Source: Bacteroidota bacterium (GTDB lineage: Bacteria > Bacteroidota > Bacteroidia > Chitinophagales > Chitinophagaceae). From it: 64,000 bases of DNA. The DNA lies in contig JADJQP010000002.1 of the NCBI GenBank assembly GCA_016712665.1, forward strand, positions 62,001 to 126,000. Reading direction: 5' to 3'. Below, piece by piece: positions 56,538 to 64,000 of the stretch (within the stretch, counting starts at the first letter, position 1; each line of letters opens with the position of its first letter). A program made the translations under genes and the position numbers. Below the pieces are notes generated by a model. It had not been told where the DNA came from, searched no databases, and saw only the letters and a list, made by a program, of their open reading frames with translations.

Positions 56538-59500
56538 CTACCTTTTTTTATCGGATATTACAGTACTATTCTTAAATATTTTTTCTATTCGCAGAATCTC
56601 TTTTTGTGACATTTTCGTATTGCCCTTGATATTCAAATATTCAAGACTTGGTAAGGAAAGAAAATCAAAAGGTAAAGCTGTTAGATCATTATTGCTTAGA
56701 TCCAAACTAGTCAAGTCTTTCAATTTACCAAGTTCTTTTGGTAGGGCATTCAATTGATTATCTGACAAATCTAATTCTCGTAAACTTTTCATACTTCCTA
56801 TTTCATTGGGCAAACCAGACAAGGCGTTGAAGCCCAATTTCAAATCTTTCAAACTTGTAAGTTTAAAAATTCCAGACCCAATAGAATGGATTCGATTCTT
56901 GGTCAAATCAAGTGATTGCAAGCTTTTCAAATTAAATAATTCATCTGGCAAGGTAGTAATTTGGTTTTCCTGAAGATCGAGAAAACTTAGATTTACCAAA
57001 TTTCCAATTTCTTTAGGTAGTGCCCCCAATCTGTTTTCACTTAGATTCAGTACTTCAAGTAGTGACAACTCTCCTATGCTGGTTGGCAATGCTGAAATAG
57101 TATTTTGGGCAAGTAGCAATTGTGTTAAGCTTTCCAAATTCCCAAATTGCTTTGGTAGTTTCGACAATTTGTTATTATGTAAATCCAAATACGATAATTG
57201 CTTCAGCTGTACTATTTCGTTTGGCAGTTCTGAAATATTCAAACCAACTAATTCCATCTTTTTGGTGTGTCGATTTCCGAAAATAGCATCCGGCACATCT
57301 CTCCAAAAAGGACCTCCCACAATCGAAATGCTAGTAAGATTTCTGAAATTACGAATTGCTTTCGGCAAAAATTCCAATGAATCGAGCGAAATAGCCAATT
57401 CCCTAAGTTGGGTAAGTTGCCAGAATTCATTTGGCAAATTGGATTTTCCCATGTAAGTCAGCGTTAGTTTTTGGAGCTGCTTTAATTTTGCGATATCAGG
57501 AGGTAAGGTAAGAAATTCAATATTCAATAGATTTAGACTGATTAAATTCTCTAAATGAAAAATTTCACCCGGAATAAATTCAAAATGATTTTGTCCGATA
57601 TTCAATTCAGTCAAATTTTTCAAGTTGACAATTTCTCGAGGCAAACTATCCAATATATTATCATATAAATTCAATATGCTCAGCTTTTCCAAATGCTGTA
57701 TCTCTTTGGGGAGATCTTCCATTCGATTTCCACTAAGGTCTAACGTGTGCAAATGCCTTACATTTCCGATTTCTTTTGGTATAAAACTCAACCGATTGCC
57801 GTCTGCATACAAATCAGTAAGATTCGGCAATTGTGTAAGTGCAATGGGTAAACTCGTTAAATTATTATTGCTTATTATCAGAACTTTGAGATTCGTTAGT
57901 TTCTTTGGATTGAGAGTCAATTCCGACTGCATTTGACCTGACAAATCTAAAGCCTCAAGGCTTGTATCCACATCCGTAAGATTATAGGCCACCTTATATT
58001 TGGCTCCATTCGTATCCAGCAGAAAATCCTTTCTGTCAATCTGCACTTTAGCAAAACCGGTTTTATTATCAAACTGCTCTGCTTCATCCCATTGACCTAA
58101 TTTATCGACACTTTCGCCCTCCTTATTAATGAAATAAAACTTATTTTCATTATAGGCGATTGCAAATTTATCATCGTAAAAAAAGAAGGATTGAATAATT
58201 TTTTTCGACTTCAACAGGGCCGTTCTGATTTCCTCATTCTTTCCATTCAAAATGGTAGTTGCAATAACGGCTGCTAGGCACATTGCAAACAAAAGACCCA
58301 TAATGGAATATATTAGATAGGATTGCTTTTTCTTTCTTGCTTTTTCAATTCCGATAAGGCGTAGTTGCTCTTGTTCGCTTGCTTCTAAATAGGCAAGACT
58401 CTCTACAAACCCATTTTTGTATCGATTGGCCCACACGGCGATGGGCTTAAAACGATTCCGCCAATCTAACATTAATTGCAATTCACTACCCGCCAGTAGA
58501 TCTTTTTTCTTTAGTTGGTATAAGCGCAATGCCTCCACAAGCTGCAAATAATACGCTGCCGATTCACCTTCCTCATCTACCCAACTTCCTAGTTTATCCC
58601 ATTGGCGAATAAAACTTTCATGAGAAATATCAATAATTTTATCAGTTGAGTCACCTAAGACACTAATTATCAAAAAGGATCGGCCCTCTTTAATAAAACA
58701 ATCGATTATGTGTTCAAGTTCCTCTGATGTGGCACCCGTTAATTCTTTTTAATTGACTTAGCAATACCGGACGTCTAATTTTACGACCATTTGAGTCAAT
58801 AGCGGTTAAGGATTGAAACATCCTTTTTGTAATGAACAACTCCCTATCAGACATGCCTATCAATGCCTCGTCTGCGTGAATACAGAGTGCTTTCTCAAGA
58901 CCTCCAATACCCAAATAATCGTCAAGGCCCAGGTTGTCATCTTGATGCACTTTAGTTTCATAATCCCAAAGACGCATGAGGGCATGCTGCAAAAGCGGCA
59001 ATTCATCTTTTACCTTTCCTAAATCATTCAATATTCTAGAGGTAAGCGATGCGTCTAATTTCCCACCAAATAATTTTGCAGGTCCTTCAATAACCGTTTT
59101 CAATTGCACGCGGTTGAGACGAGGTACCAAATACTGACTTTCATTCATTGCCTCCGGAAGTCCATAGAAAAGGGAACAATCACCGATAAAATCTGAACGC
59201 ATTGTGATGACCACAAAAAATGGTACGGTTTGTTGCTTGGCAAGTTCGAGAATACTATTTACAAACTCAATAGCCTCATCTTGTCTTGAAACATCTTTCT
59301 GCTCCGCAGCAAACCTAAATAGTTCCTCAAACTGATCAACCAATAAAAAGAAATTAATATTCGTATCTTTTTGAATTTGTTGCATCAAATGGACAATCAC
59401 TTCGGAACCCACTTCCATTATTTCTTGCACTAATGCTTCAATGGACACCGCATTATTCTTTTCAGGTATTTGCGAAAGAATCGCCTCCGCCAAATTATAC

Positions 59501-59766
59501 AGTGGACTCCGACCGGGTTTCATGATCACAATTAACCACTGGTCGCTATCTTCCATCAAATACCCGGCTTTCAAAGAGGGAATTAATCCGGCACGAATGA
59601 GCGATGATTTACCGGAACCACTGCTACCAACCACCGATACGAAGTGATGCTGATGCAGTCTTTGCAATAACTCTAAGGTTTGATTATTTCGTCCAAAAAA
59701 CAAGAGGCTCTCATCCACATCAAAGGGACGTAAACCAATATATGGATTATTGCTTGTTGCGCTCAT
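56538..59766 (-). CDS. membrane-anchored STAND NTPase with C-terminal leucine-rich repeats (one frameshift)
   Basis: A 1075-residue protein of the STAND (nSTAND1-like) NTPase class. It starts NPYIGLRPFDVDESLLFFGR, with Walker A GSSGSGKS at residues 47-54 and Walker B LLVDQFEEL near 142-149, then SHESFIRQWDKLGSWVDEEGE. After the NTPase module comes a single membrane helix (YLIYSIMGLLFAMCLAAVIATT), a linker, and about 18 leucine-rich repeats of 23 residues ('LPKEIGNLxNLxxLDLSxNxLxx'). The frame breaks near 58744: one A too many in a run of A; removed, the protein is continuous. This is the plan of an NLR-type receptor: oligomerising NTPase plus LRR sensor. It overlaps the upstream TIR gene by four bases (ATGA). 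Confidence 0.85.
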
Positions 59767-61279
59767 TTAGATTTCGATTTTAAATCATGTAAGAATTTTT
59801 CTAGCGTCGATGGTTCGGCCATAAGTTGCCGACTACTATCAATGATATTAATTTTTAAAAATCGTTGATTCAATGCAATTCCACTTTTATCTTTTTGCGG
59901 TGGAGCCATATAGATAAAAAAATCTTCAATCGGATAATTATTGGTAATGATGAGTTGCAAAGCCACACTCATTCGCTCGAGAATCCACTCCTTGGAAACA
60001 TTCCCATATAAAAAATCAACTTTCTTACCTGGCTAATTCGATCGCCTAGCATATTAATATTTTTTCGTGGATCATCTTCTTGCGGATTTACAAATGGCTG
60101 AATATTATTTTCAAGGAGCATCTTGCTTAAATCCAGTGCGTATATCTGGTCGCTAAAATGGGTATCCAACAAAACGGAAAGCTTTCCATCATCGATATTT
60201 TTAATCATTTGGCGGCCCTTCATTTGATCCACAAAATCAATAATTTGTTGAGACAAATTGCCTTTGCTGCCTCGTACAAACTCTAACTCCTTTGCCGAAG
60301 CGTTACCAGCCTCTAGTTTTTGTAAAAAAAGACGGTACTTTTCATCCTCAACGGTAGTTGTATCCAATTCTGACGGAACCCATATCATCTGAGGGTTTTC
60401 AGTTTCCAAACTTAATTCCACTTGCTTTTGCGGGTACCAGATATCATTACTTCCAACAATTTCTCTTCCCGGATATTCATCGAGTAAATGAATGGCTACA
60501 TCCGATTTTTTTAGAGCTTCTATTGTTGCTGCTTCATGTGCCTTTGCCTCATCAGGTGGTGGTATGCCGCATATTACAGTATAACCCTTTTTTTCCAGTT
60601 CAGAAATTAAACGCTTTCTGGATGTCCTTAAGGTATCTGCCACTTCGCCGATATAAATGCTAAAGTCATTTCCCCCTTCCTCGCGAATCAGTTCTTCGGG
60701 CTCATCAATCACAGCTGGTTTTTTGCGGAAATCATTTAATATATTCCAAACGGCATCACGCACTTGTTGCATCTGCGAGCGAAATTCGTTAAAAAAGGGG
60801 TCAATGGTATCACCAAAATCATCCGATTCTTCTGCATCATGAAACGGGAAACCGGTAGTCCCACTGAGCTCTGATGGCCATTGCGTATGTGGAATATTAT
60901 TAAGCAATACATGTACAATTCTTGAACGATCACCCACGTTCAGGCCCTGCGGATCGGCGATGGCTTTCTTATAAAAGGTATCCAATTCCATTTGACAGTA
61001 CTGAGATGCTACATAACCAGGCGAATTCAGACAAATCATGATAGCCGATTTTTCAATGCCGCTAGCAATGGACTGATTAAATTGCACACTACCATCTAAT
61101 TTCTTTGAATCCCACCAAACTTTTACTGTATCCATTCTTCCAAATCGTTTGGCTAACATCAACACTAGGTTTTTATAAAATTGTTCGATCCAGCCATCAG
61201 CTTGACCAGGAAACGCTACGTTATCTATATGTGCGTAACTAATAAAAATATCATACTCATAACCAGGTACAAAACTCAT
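59763..61279 (-). CDS. multidomain TIR protein, operon partner of the STAND-LRR protein (one frameshift)
   Basis: A 505-residue protein. Residues 1-150 are a TIR domain (YDIFISYAHIDN, then KSAIMICLNSPGYVASQYCQMELDTFY, with the Glu of the catalytic position in QMELD). Residues about 200-325 are a DUF4062-like domain ('FSIYIGEVADTLRTSRKRLISELEKKGYTVI ... YPQKQVELSLE'), and the last ~140 residues (LSVLLDTHFSDQIYALDLSK) form another TIR-like or Rossmann domain. The frame breaks near 60010 (one T missing in a T run); the fix gives FLYGNVSKEWILERMSVAL. Start chosen at the ATG 61279; the frame from a TTG at 61303 adds eight residues. The stop overlaps the STAND gene start (ATGA), so they are translated together. 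Confidence 0.82.
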
Positions 61280-61721
61280 AGGTAATTTCAATTTTGGTTT
61301 CAATGAAGGAAAGGCAAGTCTATTTTGGCTAAGTATTCGGGGTTTTTCTATTTTGCGAGCCTGTGCTTACCTATTTTGTAGCTCCGTGACACAGAAAAAA
61401 ACGCCCGGCAATTGCTCAAATAAAAATGGCCTAAATCCATTGTGTCTCACAAACATAATCAATCTATCGCAATAACTAAAACTTGTGTCATGATTAGCAT
61501 AGCGACCAGTAAGGCGGGCATCACTCAATATTTCAAAAACAGAGATGACAGAATAGTTCTATTTTTTTGCAATTGAATTGACATGAAATGCAGCGAGCAA
61601 GAAAAAAATTGGGCGGCACAATTGTTTACATACAAAAAGAAATACATAACTTCCTTTACTTGGCCAATACTTTAGAATATTTACTTAAATAAACATTCAT
61701 AACTAAAAAAGCAGTCACTGT
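61280..61721. promoter_or_regulatory. control region upstream of the TIR-STAND operon with three CTATTTTG boxes
   Basis: CTATTTTG occurs three times (61320-61327, 61348-61355, 61371-61378; CAAAATAG on the minus strand) within 100 bases of the operon start, spaced 28 and 23 bases. This suggests an operator, but no partner regulator is known. I see no TAnnTTTG box with confidence, and the rest of the gap up to NamZ holds no gene. Confidence 0.35.
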
Positions 61722-62903
61722 TTATTCAAAATCAGGGTACAATAAGTATTTCTTTCTAACTTTTTTGAATTTAGTAAGACCGGGTTCCCAGCTAGCTCTC
61801 ATGTCCTCGTCTGATTTGTTTTGCATAATATGGTAGCGAACCCAAACATTACCGGTTAATTTCTCAAAAAAATCATTAAAAAATTTCGTTTTGTCCGGCA
61901 TTAAGGAATAGGCATTTTTTACAAAGGTGAGATGTAGTTTTTTTCTAATAATTTTTAGCACATCATAAGGTGGTAATCGCAAATTGGCTCCATGACATAC
62001 TTGATTTTCATATAGTGGCCTTTTGGCACCTTCCGTACTTTTGGGAATAAAGGAAAACCCATTGTCTTTAAACATTGGTGCACCCCATACTTCGAAAGGA
62101 GTTTCGGTTCCTCTTCCAACACTCACACATGTGCCCTCAAACAAACAAAGAGATGGATATAAAAAAACAGCGGTGGCCGATTTTAAATTTGGCGAAGGTG
62201 GAATGGGTAAATTATATAAGGTATTGTGATCGTAATGTAGGCAAGGAATGACTTTCAATTTGCACGTCATTTTGCCCGTCAACCATTTTTCTCCGTTCAG
62301 CATTTGTGCGTATTCCCCCACTGTCATTCCATGAACTATTGGAATGGGTTGCATCCCCACAAAAGATTTATTTTTTGCTTCCATAATAGGCCCATCCACA
62401 TAAAATCCATTAGGATTGGGCCGGTCTAGAATTACCAATGGAATCTTTGCTTGTGCGCAAGCCTCCATCATATATTGCAAGGAAGAGATATAGGTATAAA
62501 AGCGAACCCCTACATCTTGAATATCAAACACTACTACATCAATTCCCTTCATACTCACGGCAGAGGGTTTTTTATTGGCTCCATACATCGAAGAAATGGG
62601 AATGCCGGTTTTGGTATCGATGCCGCTTTTTATCTTTTCTCCGGCATCTGCAGTTCCTCTGAATCCATGCTCGGGCGCAAAAATTTTGACAATATTAATT
62701 TTGGATGCCAATAGAGTATCTACCAAATGTCGATCTTTTACCATCGAGGTTTGATTGACCAAAAGAGCCACTTTTTTATTTTTTAAAGAGGATATGTATG
62801 AATCCATTTGTTCAGCGCCCACTATAACCTTATTTGAAAAAGTCTGTGCGTTTAGGAAATAGCTTTGAAGAACAATTCCCATTAGTAATACGATTTTCAA
62901 CAT
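61722..62903 (-). CDS. namZ: exo-beta-N-acetylmuramidase (DUF1343, NamZ)
   Basis: A 393-residue secreted protein (signal peptide ending near YFLNAQ) of the DUF1343/NamZ family, which cleaves terminal N-acetylmuramic acid from peptidoglycan fragments. Conserved pieces are LVNQTSMV, FAPEHGFRGTADAGE, VFDIQDVGVRFYTYIS, LDRPNPNGFYVDG and VHGMTVGEYAQML. Length and order match. It would serve peptidoglycan turnover or scavenging in the periplasm. The stop lies far from the TIR operon. Confidence 0.92.
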   Translation of the reverse strand: MLKIVLLMGIVLQSYFLNAQTFSNKVIVGAEQMDSYISSLKNKKVALLVNQTSMVKDRHLVDTLLASKINIVKIFAPEHGFRGTADAGEKIKSGIDTKTGIPISSMYGANKKPSAVSMKGIDVVVFDIQDVGVRFYTYISSLQYMMEACAQAKIPLVILDRPNPNGFYVDGPIMEAKNKSFVGMQPIPIVHGMTVGEYAQMLNGEKWLTGKMTCKLKVIPCLHYDHNTLYNLPIPPSPNLKSATAVFLYPSLCLFEGTCVSVGRGTETPFEVWGAPMFKDNGFSFIPKSTEGAKRPLYENQVCHGANLRLPPYDVLKIIRKKLHLTFVKNAYSLMPDKTKFFNDFFEKLTGNVWVRYHIMQNKSDEDMRASWEPGLTKFKKVRKKYLLYPDFE

Positions 62904-62927
62904 AACTATTTTTTTTGAATGATGTAA

Positions 62928-63649
62928 TTATTGCCAGCCTTGAACCAAAACCTCTGCAATATGTGCCGTTTTGATATCCAGCTTTTCATGCTTGATGTAT
63001 CCATCTAAATGCATTAGGCATGAAATATCGGTCGAAATAATGTACTCGCGCCCACTTCTAGAGCGCTTTTAACTTTGGTCATTGCCATACCAATCGATAT
63101 CGGTTCGTATTTAATAGCAAAAGTACCTCCAAATCCGCAACACGTTTCGCACTCTTTCATCTCAACCAATTCAAGTCCTTTTACATGCGACAATAAAGTA
63201 CGGGGCGTTTTCTTTATGCCGCATTCTCGTAAGGATCCACAGGCATCATGATAGGTAGCCTTTGCATTTAGAGTAGCCCCAAAATTTTCGACTTTCAAAA
63301 TATTTACTAAAAACTCCGTTAGTTCAAAACTATTATTGGACACTCGTTTTGCATCTTGCTGGATGGCGCTATTTTCAAAAATTTCGTCAAAGCAACTACG
63401 TACATAACCAATACAGGAACCTGAGGGAGCTACGATATATTCGCTTCCTGAAAAATCTCCGACAAATTTCTCACTAACAGCCTTTGCCTCCTTCATAAAC
63501 CCTGCATTATACGCAGGCTGCCCACAGCAGGTTTGTTGTGGATTGTAACGAACCTGGCAACCCGCCTTTTCAAGCAATTTAACTGTATTCATCCCTACTT
63601 CAGGATAAAGCTGATCTACAAAACAGGGAATAAAGAGTTGCACATTCAT
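62928..63649 (-). CDS. LutA/GlcF-type Fe-S protein with CCG domains (one frameshift)
   Basis: A 240-residue subunit of lactate or glycolate utilisation systems, with two cysteine-rich CCG domains: PQQTCCGQPAYNAG and ECETCCGFGGTF, plus CGSLRECG. The frame breaks near 63047 (one base missing in GGCGCGAG); corrected, it reads GAEYIISTDISCLMHLDGYI, the typical end of LutA. It may pair with the FAD-linked oxidase about 8 kb to the left. No lutB or lutC is adjacent. Confidence 0.88.
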
Positions 63650-63684
63650 AGATAAAATCGTTTATTGGTAGAAAAATTAGTCGA

Positions 63685-64000
63685 TCAGCTCTTAAAGTGA
63701 TTTTGATTTAAATGAATCATTTTTAAGGCGGCTGTGGCGGCCTCCTTGCCTTTATGTCCATGTACACCGCCGATGCGTTCAAAGGCCTGCTCTTCATTAA
63801 GTACGGTTAGCACCCCAAAAATGACCGGTGCCGCTAGGCTACAATTTAATAGGGTAATCCCCTGCGTTACGGATTGGCAAACATACTCAAAATGAGGGGT
63901 ATCGCCCTTGATAACGCACCCCAAGGCGATATAGGCATCTGCCTTAAGATGATTATAATGTTGCTTAATCGCAAACGGAATTTCAACACATCCCGGCACC
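63685..64000 (-). CDS. ribH: 6,7-dimethyl-8-ribityllumazine synthase, 5' end cut by window
   Basis: Condenses the pyrimidinedione with dihydroxybutanone phosphate to give lumazine, the last-but-one step of riboflavin synthesis. Only the last 105 or so codons lie in the window. They contain PGCVEIPFAIKQ, ALGCVIKGDTPHFEYVC, VIFGVLTVLNEEQAFERIGG and the typical GHKGKEAATAALKMI. The 5' end lies beyond 64000. Lumazine synthases are about 155 residues, so about one third is missing. Confidence 0.92.
   Translation of the reverse strand, partial: VPGCVEIPFAIKQHYNHLKADAYIALGCVIKGDTPHFEYVCQSVTQGITLLNCSLAAPVIFGVLTVLNEEQAFERIGGVHGHKGKEAATAALKMIHLNQNHFKS

Overview
The window looks like a chromosomal segment of an AT-rich member of the Bacteroidota, probably near Chitinophagales/Saprospirales; the order is an inference from gene content. 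Supporting signs are TAnnTTTG promoter elements, C-terminal type IX secretion (Por) tails on two secreted proteins, DUF2490, DUF1343/NamZ, a fused MaeB malic enzyme, a deoxyhypusine-synthase-like protein and lipid A kinase LpxK. Most genes are ordinary core genes with intact neighbours.

Layout. 1-25.4 kb: core genes (gyrA, phosphatase plus acyl-ACP desaturase, RNA helicase, M28 peptidase, hppA, GT9 plus an orphan DNA methyltransferase, RsmF-like, aroK, cdaA, ABC ATPase, maeB, MscS). 25.5-38.2 kb: an accessory island. Its left part (25.5-33.7 kb) has nearly every gene separated by one copy of a structured ~137-bp repeat, seven copies in the same orientation; the genes are a lipoprotein, a TIR protein, a secreted thiol protein with a small Cys-rich partner, a seven-repeat T9SS propeller and an SDR. 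It ends in a 17-unit 22-bp tandem array. Its right part (33.8-37.0 kb) has AbiH, a zinc-ribbon protein and a small membrane protein separated by attC-like imperfect palindromes, as in integron gene cassettes, but no integrase is seen. The island ends at tRNA-Leu and tRNA-Gly, with a partial tRNA-Leu copy between them. 38.7-56.3 kb: core genes (DHS-like, rnr, lpxK, Mur ligase, two pseudouridine synthases, rlmN, ppx, ppk1, glcD-like, aminotransferase). 56.5-61.3 kb: a two-gene operon of a multidomain TIR protein and a membrane-anchored STAND NTPase with about 18 leucine-rich repeats, which resembles an NLR-type immune system split over two proteins. 61.7-64 kb: NamZ, LutA-like Fe-S protein, and ribH cut by the window end.

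Sequence quality. I count about 17 single-base frameshifts in 14 genes, many of them indispensable (gyrA has four), nearly all fixed by adding or removing one base in a short homopolymer. This is best explained by residual long-read indel errors, so coordinates below join the pieces into full genes. Two genes (methyltransferase, AbiH) instead carry an in-frame stop codon, which indels do not explain.
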